Made by a program: the position numbers and the translations under genes. From Parus major (Eukaryota > Chordata > Aves > Passeriformes > Paridae): a stretch of DNA of 64,000 nucleotides. Shown here piece after piece: positions 12,472 through 26,124 of the stretch. The notes under the pieces are model-generated. The model did not search any database. It was not told the origin of the DNA and saw nothing but the letters and a program-made list of their open reading frames with translations. Location: positions 5,206,320 to 5,270,319 of the forward strand of contig NC_031768.1 in assembly GCF_001522545.3 (NCBI RefSeq), in the 5' to 3' direction. Positions within the stretch are counted from its first letter, which is position 1. Each line of letters starts with the position of its first letter.

Positions 12472-12920
12472 TGTGGTAGTATGCTTTTGAGGCCTTAAGT
12501 TCTAGCTTTCATATTTTCCAGATTCTGGACTGCATTAGTATGTAACTCTGAACTTCAAATAAAGTGTCAGCAAGTTCTCTTCACAGTTTAGTCAGACAAA
12601 ACAATCCTTTTCCAGCCTGAGAACCAAGAACACCGTTGCAGCTTCAGGCCCAAAAACTATAAACAGTGAATTGAGGAGAGCAGTCTGGGAGGATGGGAAT
12701 TGGTAACCTGAAGCTGTAACTGGACAATTAACCCCAACATGTAAATGGACCAAAGCTTATAAAAGTGTGAAAACTCATGACTGGGTGTCCATCTTGGGTG
12801 GTGCCATGGCTGTGCTCTTGTGCTGCCCAAGGTGTTTGCTTTGAAGGCCTTTTAATGAATCCCTACTCTATTCCTTTAACACTGTCCAGCCCCTGTTCCA
12901 GGTAGCCTCTCAAGGCATCA
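12472..12920 (+). mobile_element. Endogenous retrovirus solo LTR
   Basis: The block starts TGTGGTAGTATGCTTTTGAG and ends near AAGGCATCA. It contains a TATA box (CTTATAAAAGTG at 12757-12768), a following TCTTGGGTGGTGCCATGG-type leader, and AATGAATCCCTACT where a poly(A) signal would be expected (ancestrally AATAAA). This arrangement is that of an ERV LTR, about 450 bases. No internal genes are adjacent. Ends are approximate. Confidence 0.6.
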
Positions 12921-13294
12921 CTTCAGGGAGCAGCTGTCCTGCCATTTCCCTCCCTTAATGGTGCTGGCTCCTTAGGAGGGCAGGCATGTGGATGTGGGGC
13001 TGGATTCCAGCTGAGGGCCTTGGGAAGCAGCATTTGGGTGCACTTGGGAGGACACAAAGCAGGAGGATCTTGTTGAACTCATCAGGCCAGGTGTTGGTTG
13101 GTTCCACAGAGAGGCTTTCAAGTGTCTGGACTCAACACTTCCCAGAACCTGTTTCTCGCCAGGACCTCCCCCACTATAATCTACTCTCTCCTGACCTTCA
13201 TTCATTTGATAATGTTATTTGTACACCTTGGTTGAACACCTCTGGTGAACAGAATTCTCACTGGCCAGGCAAGCATTGTATCATTCAACCTTGG

Positions 13295-13485
13295 CAATTT
13301 CCAGCCTGGGAAGGGGCTGCCCAGGGAGGTCTGGAGTTCCCACACCTGGAGGTGTTCAAGGAACGACTGGACGTGGCACTCAGTGCTCTGGGCTGCTTGG
13401 CAAAGTGGTGATCAAGCACAGGTTGGACTCGATGATCTAAGAGGTTTTTTCCAAATTTAATGGTTCTGTGATTCTGTGATCTATG
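13295..13485 (+). mobile_element. CR1 LINE 3' fragment
   Basis: GGGGCTGCCCAGGGAGGTCT, GGAGGTGTTCAAGGAACGAC, TGGACGTGGCACTCAGTGCT, TTGGACTCGATGATCTAAGA and TGGTTCTGTGATTCTGTGAT run in the order of the CR1 3' end, including two copies of the terminal octamer-type repeat. It is well preserved. Confidence 0.92.
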
Positions 13486-14961
13486 GCAAAGATGGTTTTT
13501 AAAGGAAAGATAACCTTTCTGGTTTATCTGGAGCTTGAATTCATGTGTTGTTGTTGTTCTTGTTGCCATAACAAAAAAGAGCTCTTGGTTTTCTAATGTG
13601 CTGTTCTTGGTGAGCCTTCTGCCAGAATAATCCTGTGAGGTGTGAGGCCCACAAACCTCAAACCTTTTTATTTATTTTAATAGCAAGGTGTTTACCACAA
13701 TGAGCTGTCCATTATTTCTGTCTCTTTTATTATGTTTCTGTGCCTTCTCTTTCATAGGAGCAACTTATGCAAATTATTTTCTTGAATAAAAGAATCACCA
13801 TCAAGCATTTTGAAAACAGCAAATTGTATCACCTCTAGGCAGCCTGAAACCCTCCCACCTGTCAGATTTCTTTATTTTTATAGGCCTGTGTAACTCACAG
13901 TGCAACCTTGAGCCCAGAACCTCTGCTTAATGATGCCAGTCTCAATCACAGGTCTAAATTATCAGGTGTTTGGCACCAAGTATTCAAAGCATAACCTTGA
14001 AAAATAAATTGTAAGCTTGCAGAATTTAACTAATACAAACAGCTTGTAATCAAAAATGTAGGGAAAAGGCAAACAAAGAAAGCAAAAAAAAAGTTTCACT
14101 TATTCTTTGATATTCTTTCACTTATTCTTTTTAGAATTTCTACAGGATTATTTATTCATCACCTAGAGCATAAGACTTTCTATTTACCTTTTAAAAGTGT
14201 GAATAAACAGTTTTCCCCTAGTCTGATGACCAAGAAAAAAAACTGGAGGAAAGTATTCAGACCCCATTTTGTTTTCAACACAGTAAACTAGAAGAATTGC
14301 TAGATCCTGGACATCTATTTGCATCTGTTCCAGATAAAACATTTTTCTTTTACAGCACAAAGGAAGTGAAGAACTCGTTTCCTGGGATGCTTGAGGAGCA
14401 GACGTGCTCCCTTATCTAATGGCCCAGCAGTCACATCATTTATCTGGGATGCAGGAGATCTGATATTTTCCCTTTCTTCATGCAAAGGAGTTTGACCCTG
14501 CACCTTGTGTCCTTTAGCTGACTGTCCTGAGCGTATGAGATGACAGTCAGGAGCAAAGGGAGCAAGTAGGGCACAGCTCAGTTTCTCCTGCTGACGTTCT
14601 TCGCATGACAACTTAAAACCTCCACAAGATGAGAGTTCCCATCTCCTCTGCCATGAGTGTACCTCTGTCACGAGATTGGGATTTCATCCCTGCCCCTCTG
14701 AACATGGAATTGAACCCCAGTTCAAGGCTGTTCTCCACCCTGCTCAGCCTCCAGGCTTTTAGCTGCACAGTGTTTGGGTTTTTACTCAGAATGCATGAGC
14801 TCAACTCAGAGCCAAGCCAGGCAGCTGGGCTTCACTTTGAGGGTGTAAATTCCTGGTTTAGTACTGAGGGTTTGCCCTAATATTCACATTGTGTTGACAC
14901 AACTACACCTCTGGCGAGCCTGGAGTTCCCCCAGAGGCTTCCCACACAGCACTGCAATACA
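13486..14961. other. Intergenic, nothing recognised
   Basis: A/T-rich DNA with no frame longer than about 120 codons and no recognisable repeat. Confidence 0.55.
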
Positions 14962-15200
14962 CAATCACAAAGTGATAGAATTGTTTAGGTTGGAAAAGAC
15001 TTTTAAGATCATTGAATCCAACCTTTAACCCAGCACTGCTAAGGCCACCACTAAACCAAGTTCCTAAGCACCACACCTACACATCTTTTAAGTACCTTCA
15101 GAGATGGTGACTCCACCACTACCTTGGGTAACCCTTTCCAATGCTTGAGAACCCTTTTCATGGTGAAATTTTTCATAATGTCCAATCTAAGTTTGAAATG
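14962..15200 (-). mobile_element. CR1 LINE 3' fragment (older copy)
   Basis: ATCACAAAGTGATAGAATTG, TAGGTTGGAAAAGACTTTTA, AGATCATTGAATCCAACCTT and GGTGACTCCACCACTACCTT correspond to a CR1 subfamily in reverse orientation. Divergence suggests an old insertion. Confidence 0.85.
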
Positions 15201-17944
15201 CTCAGCAAAACAAACACAGAAAATGAATTTTTGAGGCTTCCTCTATACATCCAGTAAGAACCAGCAATGTAGCTTGTGCTGTTGGATGATGCATCAGTTA
15301 TTCTGGACTTTCAATCTAAATCCACCTAATGTATTTTTACACTAAGTTTTGAATATTCATATAGTTGGATATGGAACAACAGGAATTTTGAAAAGCAGGA
15401 GGTTATCTGTGCTTGTTAGGAATGTTTTACAAATATTCCTGCTCTTCATGGAGTCAGAAGAGGCAGAATCTCTGTGCTTTGGAGTCAGATTAGTCTGCTG
15501 GTGCCTAACAAGAATTCAAATTGCCCAGAGTAGGCTTTGTGCACTACTGTACTGTAACTGCTGTCTCACATGCACTGGGATTTACAACAGGTCCCAAGAC
15601 ACAAGTTAAAAGCCCCAGGTGAGCCAGACTCACTGCACCACCTCCTCTGTGAACTGACATTTTTACCTGGCTTGAGGTAAACCAACCTCAAGGAGGAGGA
15701 GAAGATAGAAAATACCACCAACAGTGCAACCTGAAATAAAACAAACCCTGCAGACTCTCAGTGAAAAAGCAGTGGGAGCTGCTCTGATCCCTTTGCTCCT
15801 TCTGTAGGACTGTGTTGGAGCTGGAGAGCTTTATCTGAGCATCTGAACTGTGGCTGGGAGAGCAGGGCCCACTGAGGTGCTGACTAAGGCTCAGGTTCAG
15901 TAAAAAGCAGTGACGTGACCATTTCTGTGCCAAAGCTACAACAAACACAGGGTCAGAAGCTGGTGAGGAAGCTGGCAGGACCATGCCAGACCATTTCAAG
16001 TGGTCTGCTGATGCACACCTTAAGTATATTACAGAGCTGAACATTTTTGCCCACTTAAAAATTTCGAGTGACCACACCCAGGAATGTGTTAATACTGTTG
16101 TAATTAGGGGTGGGACAACTGGTTCAGATAAAATAAAAAACAACCTGAAACTACACCCAAAACTTTAATGATCCTCTCTCATCCTGCTCTGTGTTGTTTC
16201 ACCTTTAATCTCTTTTTTTTTCTCCTCCGCACACCTTTCCAGTTTTGAACAAAGAGGAAGCAGAAATACTGACAATAGCAGAGCAGGCTCCTCTCATTTC
16301 AGTGACCAAAACCAGCAAGTATTGAAATCTCATAAAAAGTCCAGACCCTAAATCTCCAGCATGTTGTACACAAATGATCTGTGCTTTATAAAATCTCTCC
16401 TGGACACAAATTTTTTAGCCTCCCTCCAGGTTTCAACTAAAGAAAGGTAATTACCATTCACTGATTGTACTTGTGAGCACCTGATGTTTGCTGTTTAAAT
16501 GATCCCATGCTTCTGATGACTGGCTACAACAGCCTGGAAAACACCTTTCTTCCCAGGACCATTCCCTGTCCCTCTTCCTCTCATAGGGGAATACAGATCA
16601 AGAGAGGATGTGGGGCTGGAAGATCTGCATATTTCCATGGTTTTTCTCTTCCCTCTCTACTCAAAGTTAAGCTGGTTATTGGATGTAGAATAAAGGAAGA
16701 AAACCCTCCTGATACGCTGGAGGTGAGACTGGAGAGCAGATAGGGCTCCTTCCTTTTCCTGTAGCATGGAGCATCATCCACCTCCTAGGATCCACTGGGA
16801 CTGAAGACCTGCTCCCTTTCTCCTGCCTTTCTGGAAGCTCAGAGCATTTTTGGTTCCTGAGCTGGTTTCCATCTGCCAGAGCATGGATTTGTGGAGATGT
16901 GAGGAGGAAAGGGCTGTCTAGGAACTGTTTAGTGGTCCCCATGGCCAATAATTTCTTATTGATTTGTGTATAAATCATGTCTAATTTTTCCAGGTGACTT
17001 TGTGAGGCCTAGCCATGAAAAAAAAAAACCAAAACAAATGATGGCAGAAAAATTAAATATAGTGTTGAGACTTGACTAAATGAATCATATTTTTATGATT
17101 TATGACATAGTCCTGCAAGGTAAACTTTTTCTTTTTGCTTATTAATCCACTTGTTTGTTTTACCTTGACATTATCAAGAATACTCCACGTTCCTCTTTAC
17201 ATTTTGTGAGTAGTCAGCCTGCAAAAAAACCTTCAAGGAATTTGGTTTGAGACAGCTCCAAAGGGCTTCAACAGCAACAACAAAGAAGCTGAATCCTTCT
17301 CACATCGGCCAGGTTAGTTTGTCCTTTTCCCCTAGCTACATTGACTAAGTTAATTAAAGTATAGTAAACTTTAGCCTGATTGAAAATTACTTCCTTTTCA
17401 GTTAGGTGGCATTTCTTTAATGGTCAAGTGTCCTCAGATTCTTATGTTTCTTTCATTGTCTGTACTCTTTAAACAAATAAATTCACTACAAGAAAATCCA
17501 TGCAGGAAGCAAGCCATTTGCTAACAAGGAAACTACTGCAAAATCGTGAGCACCTTTTGGATTAAAGGAAACTTTCTGGATTTGGTCAGAATCTAGTGAA
17601 AAACTAGAGTGCTTTTTTTACACACTTTGAGCAAAATTTCCTCCCTTTCCCCCGGTTCAACCATAGACACATCTCAATAAGAATCACCTTCCAGATTCCA
17701 TCAGAGAATCTATTAAAAAAATAGATTTATATTTTGGGGGGAAAAAAAGTGGAAAACTCCACATACAGTTTACAAGTTCCAGACACTAAAAGTATGAAGT
17801 CCTGTGTCATGGGGAGTCACACTTGAGGGCTGTAAATGGGGTGGGGGCAATAGCAGAGTCACTGACCCCAGCTCTGCACCCCAACCTGGGTTAGTTCTGA
17901 TGAGATTCACGTGGCTTTGATCCCCATATGGGCCATTTGCTTAC
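15201..17944. other. Intergenic with no recognised gene
   Basis: Mostly A/T-rich, with short ORFs of up to about 150 codons lacking any motif. No exon-like signals or identifiable TE were found. Confidence 0.55.
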
Positions 17945-18000
17945 GAGTTGGGCTCGTTGATCCTCCTGAGTCCCTTCCAACTCAGAAGATTCTGTGATCT
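17945..18000 (+). mobile_element. CR1 LINE 3' tip
   Basis: GAGTTGGGCTCGTTGATCCT, GAGTCCCTTCCAACTCAGAA and GATTCTGTGATCTGAT match the last 50-60 bases of CR1. Confidence 0.7.
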
Positions 18001-21000
18001 GATACCCCAATTTTGAATGCAAAGAGCAGTCAGGAAACACAAGTGGAGCCCAGCCCATGGCCACACCATGTACCTGCATTCCTGGCTCTTCCCCACACTG
18101 CCCTGAAAGCCTCCATCCTCCAAGGTCTGAGAGCACCTGGCTTTTGGCAGGGAGGGCTCCCTGAGTGAGAGGGCTCCTGAGTTCCCCCCACACCAGGTCA
18201 GCTCCTCCAGCAGGCACCGTGCTGCACACAGATTCCTTAATTCCCACCTCTCACTGCCCTTTCTTTCCCCCTTTAATTTTTCTCCCTCTCTCACACGCCA
18301 TGACCTTGGTGGCAGAATGAACACACTTAATCAAAAAGGGAAGAAAAACAAGTGCAGCCTTGTGCCACCACCTGTAAGCTGCCCTGAATTCATTACCTGC
18401 ACGGTGCCAGACAGTGACGTTCCCAGCCACTGTGAGCGAAGTACAAACACTACCTCACACCAAAGGCATGTGCGTAGGAACAAAAAAACAACAACAGGAT
18501 TCCTGTACCCATTACTTCGATCTTGCAGGCTTTTTTTTTTTTTTAAACATTATTTTGCCTCAACACGGGCATTAGGGGCATGCTCTTGATTTATTTCATT
18601 ATTTCCTCAGACACGCATTAAGTTTGTTGGCGAGTTCAGCAGCTTTCTAAAGTTCATCACAGAGCTTAAAACAGCTGGCCAGCTCTACAAAGTCATAAGC
18701 AAGGCTCCTTGTTGGTTTAAAAGCTAGGAAATATTAGAAGATGGCAAACACCAGATCACCTCCTTGCCTTCCAGCTTCTGAGCTCTTGAGGTGTGTGCTA
18801 TCAGATTTCTAAATTTCCCAGTCATGGTCACAAGGGCTGGAAACTTGTGTAGCTTTTGTGTTAATCCTGCAGCTCCTTCCTCCTGGGTGGCACAGCTGCA
18901 GGTGGCTCTTGCTCTGTGAAGGAGTTGGATGAAAGTTTTAACCACAGGTAGCTTTTAAAACACCACCAAGGCAGTAATTGTAACGTGTTTGGCTAGGTTG
19001 CAGGAAGATTATTTTCTCAGCTTATCTAAAGGAACGTGTGCCTCACTCACAGAGGCAGCTACTGGTTTTCCAGAGACAGGGGCATTTAGCAGGAAAATGG
19101 CATCAAGAAATAGCCACTTTCCAGCTCCCCTGTCCTCATTTGCCCTCTGCAGAGAGTTTCAGCTCTCTGCTGTTTAAAAAGCCAGAGGTACAGCGGGTAG
19201 GTTTTCTGGACTGCATTTAAGCTGTTCATACTGGGGTATCTGGTGACAACCCCCATTGCAAAACAGGCCACCACCACAAACAACTCAGAAGCAGAAAAAG
19301 CTTGAGTTGTGCTAAAGTTTGGACAGTCCTTTGTGCAGATAGGCCACATCTGAGCCGCCCATGCAGCTCATCTGAGCCATTCTCAGCATCCTCAAGGGTG
19401 GCCTGGGAGGTGGCCAATAATATCCCATCTATGAAGAGCCCAGATTTATAGCCTGGTCTAAATCAGCCTGGGATGAGGGACTTGGTATCACATTTCCATC
19501 CCTGGGACACCCAGGCACTGTGCTTGCTACTGTTTAGTTTTTGGTAGTTTCAGGTTCAGAGAAGTAATAAATTTAAAGGGAAAAGGCCACACTTTAATTA
19601 TAAAAATACCAGTTTTTTTGCTTCACAGTTCTTGCTTTTTTTTCTCTTCCTGACATATCAGTCATTCAGGGATCGTGTTTTACCATGTCTCTCTGCAATT
19701 TCCCAAGCCAAGGTTTGGTCAATGAAACATTAGATCATAATGAAACAGCAGCAGTTATGTGCTCAGAAATGCAAGAAGCCCTTTTTACTATGGTTTTGCT
19801 CTTATCCAATTTCAAAGGTTCACTAGAAGACTTGTGAAACTAACCCACTCGAAGTGTGAATCAAAAGCTTGGTCTGTGCTCATAAGCTGTGCTGCAGAAG
19901 GAAATCTGTCTGTCCTCTGTGCTGAGTCAAGCTATTAACCCACCCAAAACACATGTACGGGGAATTTACTGAGCACTCACTTCTTACCACGTCTGGCCTT
20001 GCTCCTGCCAGTCTGACACAGATCCTGGCTTCCACCCCCTCTTGTCTGTGCCTCCCATTTGTTTTTCTCTAGCTCCCCTTTGCACTCTTGCTCTGGTGGA
20101 ATGGGAAATTCTGCAAGACAGAGGCAGCTCAATGCCCACAAACTTCCAAAGTGTCAGCACTGGGCTCCTGCACCTTCCCAAGCCTCAGAGGCTTCCCAAT
20201 CTCTCTACAAAACCCACAGTTCCAGTCACTGTAATCAATTCACTTCTTCCCAGTGTCTGGCAAAGGAGAACCCACAACTCAAATGTTCTCTCAGCCTGGG
20301 ACACTGATCTGCCTGCAACAGAGTCAGCAACTTCCTCTGGGACTTCCACTTTACAGCTGTTGTCCAAGGCCTGAGGTTGGGAGCAATAATGGGGTTTGTG
20401 GCCTGCAAAGCACTGATCCGGATGCTGTTACCTTGATAGAAATTTTAAAAAAAGTAATAATTATTACTAGTCAACAAACCCCCACACTTTCTACAATGGG
20501 ATTAAAAAAACCCCAAACAAACAAAAACAAAAGCCAAACAAAACACTTCTTTTGGCCCAAATTGTCAGCTGTGCAAAAAGTGCTTTGTTATTACCAGCAC
20601 TTTCCTGAAAGGTCAACATTCAGGGTATGATTTTCTGTGTTTGATTGAAAGCCCCCAAAGCATCCAGTACATTATTTTTAAGAGTTTTTCACAGGAATAA
20701 ACTAAAAAAAAAAAAAGGCCCAACTTTATTTTTGCCCTTCTCTCTTCTCTTTCTTTTGCACCAGATGAGTTCCACACACTGTCTAATATGGTCAGGTCTT
20801 GGGCTGAAGACCTGTTTTGTTTCCTACAAAGGGACACTCTGTTCTGGGAGCAGACCACCACATCTACATACAAGAACTTGAGCAATGAATAGTCAGAGCA
20901 GAACAAAATGTTTTTGAACATGACAAATAATAAAAGCAGAGATGGGAGAGATAAGTACCATTTACATATTTAAATACTTACAAACTTGACTCTGGTTGAC

Positions 21001-23269
21001 AAATTATATTTAAAAAATGATTGAGGGAGAAAAACATTTTGAAAGGTATTGATATTTTAAAAGTTAGGCAGTGTGTTAATTTTAGAATAGAGCTGTTGTT
21101 TCATACTGTGTACATGTTAAATAGGAAAGATGTGGGGAAAAAATTTTGCCCTGAAGATGAAACAGAGTCTTTGGTCTGAGCTTGCCTTTTGCTGACTCAG
21201 AACAAAGTAGTGTGTGTGAAGGGGTCACACTGGAGGAAAATAAAACTGAACCCTGAAACGTTTCACGCCAGTCTTTTGCTCTTGTTATTTTTTCTTTATT
21301 GTAGCTCAGCAGCCAGATCAAGGATGTATTACTTACATGTTATTTATGCTTTTGTAATTAATGGGTATAAGCATTATTAGTGACCTCTTGCATCATCATC
21401 ACCACCACATGCTTTCATATTCAAAGTGTATCCGAGGGCCTAAGCAGGCAAAAAGGGAACAAAGTTGTTTGTTGTAGCAACAGCTCTTTCATTTTTTGCC
21501 GGGAAAACTCCTCGTGGCCTCCAGACACTTTATAAACGGGAGGAACCACTTTGGAGAAAGGGAAGATGCTGATTCAGTTTCCTCCCCCCAGAGAACAAGA
21601 GGGTGAAAATATCCCGTGGTCATATGAGGAAAACACTAAATTAAACATCTTAAATGTCCATTCAATTAGGCTTGAAGTAGCTTAGTATTCGAGGATAATG
21701 GGAGTTATTTACAAGGGATTGTCAGTTATATAAATATAAAATAGAAATATTAAATAGAAATAGGAATATAGAAATATTAACTATAAATAAATATTCCTGC
21801 AATCTGACCATTCCCCATTCATCACTCGGTATTTCAGTACATTTTTGCAGCTGCCCTGCACCAGGGTTGTAGCCCTGGACACACACTCAGCCTCTGGCTG
21901 GTTAACCCGTATGTCCAAGCCAGTCTCAGTGTTTCCTCAGTGCTTTTTCCTGCTGCTCCCATCTCCTCAGTGCTCCACACCCTCTCTCACAGATTTGGCG
22001 ACGGCTGTCTGCTCCTGCTGCTGCCCGGGTATTCCGCCTGTGCTTGACCTTATGGGAACAACCCAGCCCCGAGTAAAACGCACACGAAAGCCCCAGACAA
22101 CGATGCTAATTTGTTTAAACCCCTTCATTACTTAACATAAAACATAAAGCAGCTCATCTGCTGCTAAGAGGTTCCAGCTGCCCCTCCTTCTGAAGCACGA
22201 GTTCGGCTTTCCATGGGACTTCTCAGGAAAGAAGGGAGCTCATGCTTGAGATTACTGCCCAAGAAAGGAGGAGAAGGTTTGAAAACCTCCCCTTCTCTCC
22301 CCTACATTTATATTTTTTACAGAAGAGCAGGTCTGGGAAGGTGAGGGGGTGGCACACAGCACTTTCCCAATTGTCAGACAGTGCAAAAATGCAGCCAAAT
22401 TCCTCATCCAGCAGTGACCCATTTACCTTCAGGCAGAGATGGAGATCTCATTAGATACTGTAAAACATCCCAAAACTTTTTTTTCTTTTTTTCCCTTCTC
22501 TCACAGCCTGGGTGTTCATAAGCCTTAACTTGTGAAAGCTCTATTCTCACCTGCTCCTCTGGCTGTGCTGGGTTTGCACCTTGCACTGCTTCTTTCTACC
22601 AGAAAAATCAGTAGTTTTGAAGAAATCTGTAACACCAAAGTAGGCTGAGAAGCCACTGAGATGTTTGAAGGTGCTTGTTAAAGCTTTAAGACCATAAAGT
22701 TGTTTACAACCAGTAAAACAGCAACAAAAAAAAGTCTTGGGCTGCAAGACCACTGGGCTGGTAATCAGATTTTTGTGAGGCTCTTTTTGTAAATATAATT
22801 TACCTTCACTTCTGTAAAACTCAATTTCTTTGTTCTTTTGTTTTCTTGAAAAATGATTTCTGCTCCTAGCAGAGCATTTAGTTTTATATGAACAAACATG
22901 CTGTGAGAACTGTGGCAGTGGGAACTAAAATGACAGCAAAGCTCTGCTTGGGGAAAAAAGAAGGGAGTATCCGATCCAGGGAAAACAAGGTAATACACCC
23001 ACATTTGAGAGATGAATCATGAAAACAAGAAAGAATTAACCCCTGAGGCTTATTTTTAACTACAAAATAAAGTTTTCCATGGGAGAAAAGCAGACAAATC
23101 AGATGTTAGGTTGAAGGATGGGCAAGCTGGAAAGGGGAGCCTGGCCATCCCCAGGGTCTGGGTGGAAGCTCCATCCTGCTTGTGAGCTGCTTTCTGCAGT
23201 CCTGGATCCTAAGGCTGTTTTCCAAACTTCTCTTGACAGCACAGGTTTCACCAAGCATGAACCTGAAAG
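18001..23269. other. Intergenic with no recognised gene
   Basis: Includes several homopolymer runs (for example T-rich at 18531-18544, A-rich at 20704-20716) and A/T-rich stretches that might be conserved regulatory DNA (18560-18700 and 21480-21700). No coding exon could be supported on either strand. Confidence 0.5.
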
Positions 23270-23470
23270 TTAGAAGAAGAGAGTTAATGGCAGTGCTGAT
23301 CTGACCTGTTCGTGTTTTTGTTTGGAATAATGTGTTGCTCTTTTTGTGTTAGCATGTTCATAGTTAGTTTTTAATTCCTGTTCCTTTATAACCTTAAAAA
23401 TAAAGGATCTCTTTCACAGAAGACTGTTGCAGCTAGCTCAGACCAAGGATATCCAACACCCACCCAACTC
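23270..23470 (+). mobile_element. Possible LTR remnant
   Basis: CCTTTATAACCTTAAAAATA with AATAAAGGATCTC at about 23399-23411, followed by GAAGACTGTTGCAGCTAGCT, has the spacing of a retroviral R/U5 poly(A) region. The 5' part is not recognisable. Low confidence. Confidence 0.3.
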
Positions 23471-23586
23471 CAACAGAGTTCCTGAGCTGAGAAATGTTGT
23501 TATCCAGCTGTATAACAGTTCATTGGATACATAAAGTGCTGCTCTGTAGTTTGTGATTTAGCAACCAGGAATTTCACATGCTGATG

Positions 23587-23591
<5 letters not shown>

Positions 23592-23619
<28 letters not shown>
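23592..23619 (+). repeat. (GT)n microsatellite
   Basis: Fourteen uninterrupted GT units. Such a run is usually length-polymorphic. Confidence 0.97.
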
Positions 23620-25949
23620 CTTTGTGTAAGGGGAGTAATCTTTCATTGTTTCTTTTCAAAGGAAGCCCATGAGCATCATAATTTGGTTTCTGAGACAATT
23701 TATGTTGAACAGCTTTGATTCAGATTCAGGTAATGGACTGGTGGCCACTGAGAAGCTTAAAAAGTTAGAAGTTTCAGGGTATTCAATAGAAATACAAAAA
23801 GTTTCAGGTAAAAAAAAAGAAAGTTACTGTACCTGGAGTCCACCTACCCCAACTATTCCAATTATAAGCAAACGTCAGAGAGGGGTTTACCTTGGCAGAG
23901 CAGCTGTTAATCTGAATTCTGATACAGCTGCTCTGTCCCAGTCACTCAGATCTGCAAAGATGCTTGCTGATCTCCTCCCATGGGAATTAATGCTGTTAGG
24001 AGACTATAATCATAAAAATGTAATGAAGAGCAAAGCTTTGGGTGTTTCTTTTTTGTTTCTCATGCAGAGGGACAAAGTACCCCAGAGACAGCAGGCTCTT
24101 TGACTTGCATCCTGGCAGAATTAAAATCCTACTGAATCCCACTACCTACTGAAATCCTCCACAGCAGCCCTGCCCTGGCAGAGTCTGTGCTGATGACAAT
24201 GGCTTCTTCAGGTGTCACCAGGAGCCTGATTTATCCAGCAGTACCTTGGTTCTCACCAGTGGCCAGGTGGCCTAAGGAAGTATGGTTCTAATTTTAGTCT
24301 GAGACAAAAAAAACAGCTATGAAAATACACCCATTTTCACTTGTCACCCAAAGGGTCTCTACAGAATCTTAATTTTCATATCAAAAGCTCCTTTTCAGAA
24401 AAGAACAGCACTGTGGAGAACCACAGCATGTTTTCCAGTCATGAAAGCTGGAGGATACTTACTTGGGGGTATGTTCACAAAACATTTAGCTACAATTTTT
24501 TGTTTTTTTTCCTCCAATCCTGAGATTTTCAGAAACATTTCTCCATAATTATTTCTCTAACATTCCCTCAGTACCCTTTAACTAGGATTCTGGCTTAAGC
24601 ACAGTAGATGCTACCACTGGGCAGATATTCATCTGGACAGCTACCCAAATTCCCATGGATCCAAGCAGTTGGACAGCTCAAGCCTGGAAGCATTCTAGAG
24701 CATTCTAGACCTCCTAGGTCTGCTGTGGAGTTCTTCTAAAACAGCAAGCAAATGTGGCTCCACACTGACCACAGCAGAGAGTAGCTTGAGAGCCAAGGTC
24801 ACCTCCACCTTCTGCCTGATCCAGGACCAGTGGCAGAGCAAATAGGGAGAACATGGATCTTACAGAAACAATGAAACAATGAACTTTCCATAAACCAGAT
24901 TATTTTCAGGTACATACAGGCATTCATTCTTTATGGGTGTTAGAGCTTCATGGCAGGTCCCTGCTAAGCCCTGAGAGGATCCTCTGCTGTGTGGGGTCTG
25001 AGGATGGTTCTAGAGATCCCCTTCCAAGAAGTTCCAGTTGTCCCCATTGTGGGACAGCTTCTCCAGAACATCAGTTCCACACACAGTTGCCCACCACAAC
25101 TAAGGCAGGTCAGACACTTTGGAGCAAAGACAGCTTTGCTTCTTTTAAACTGAATTCGGTTTCATCACCCAGCTCCAGACTTGTAGTGTCAAAATAATTT
25201 TCTCTCCTTTCCTAATTTCTTTGCTATGTTTGTGCTGTAGGACCAAGAGGACTGAGAAAAAAAAACAGCTGGATTTTATTTGAGCCTTTTATTCAGAGTC
25301 AGTTTTTCAACACAAAACAAACAAAAAGGTCTGCTTGAGTCCTGCTCCGTGTGTTATGTACAACAACTCTCCCTCCTTCTCCCTCTGGACATTAAGTGCT
25401 TTGAGGCAAAGGCTGGTTTGTTCTCTGTGTTGGGGCAGCATGTGGCATATCTAAAACTTACAATTTAAAAAATACAAATCCCAGGCACCTGAGGCAAGCA
25501 AACTGCAATCCATGCCCACATGAGCACAGGCAACTGGCAACTCCGTAGTAAAACCAGCCAGGCTGATTGGAAACTGGCCAGATGGCAGCTACTGCAAGCT
25601 AAAAGGATTAATTATTTGGGGATCATGCCTGGAGAGCAGGCGTGATGAATGCAATATATAATTCCTTGTCACGACTGTATGTCAGCAGTGGGAAATAAGG
25701 AACAGCCTGTACCCTGGGATACAGTCACAGTCATCTTTGCTCTCTCTGAGGTGTTTTTTCTGCAAGACCTGGAAGATGAAAAAGGTCTCACTTTTTAGCC
25801 TGAAACTACTTTGCTTTCCTGCAATTACAACGATGTCCAACATCCTTATTTATTTTATCTATTTCACAACTGTAGTGTTAATTAACTATTTTAATGGGTC
25901 TGTGTAATTAACCATGTCATGACTCAAATTTCTACAAAGCTGCTCTGTT
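23620..25949. other. Intergenic with no recognised gene
   Basis: No gene or nameable TE. The last part (about 25840-25940) is A/T-rich with TTAATTAACTATTTTAATGG-type sequence that could be conserved regulatory DNA. Confidence 0.5.
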
Positions 25950-25979
25950 NNNNNNNNNNNNNNNNNNNNNNNNNNNNNN
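25950..25979. other. Assembly gap (30 N)
   Basis: A run of 30 unknown bases in otherwise unremarkable intergenic DNA, about 150 bases before a CpG-rich block. The true length may differ from 30. Confidence 0.98.
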
Positions 25980-26124
25980 CCCATTTCAGCTTAGCACCTA
26001 AGACCTTGTAGCTGCCTTTTCTGACCGGGTATTTCACAAGATAGGTCCTACTGCTGCTGGCCAAAGAAAACTGCCAGCCAACCTCTGAGAGTTCCTAAAA
26101 TTGTCCGGCCTAATTAAACGCAGT

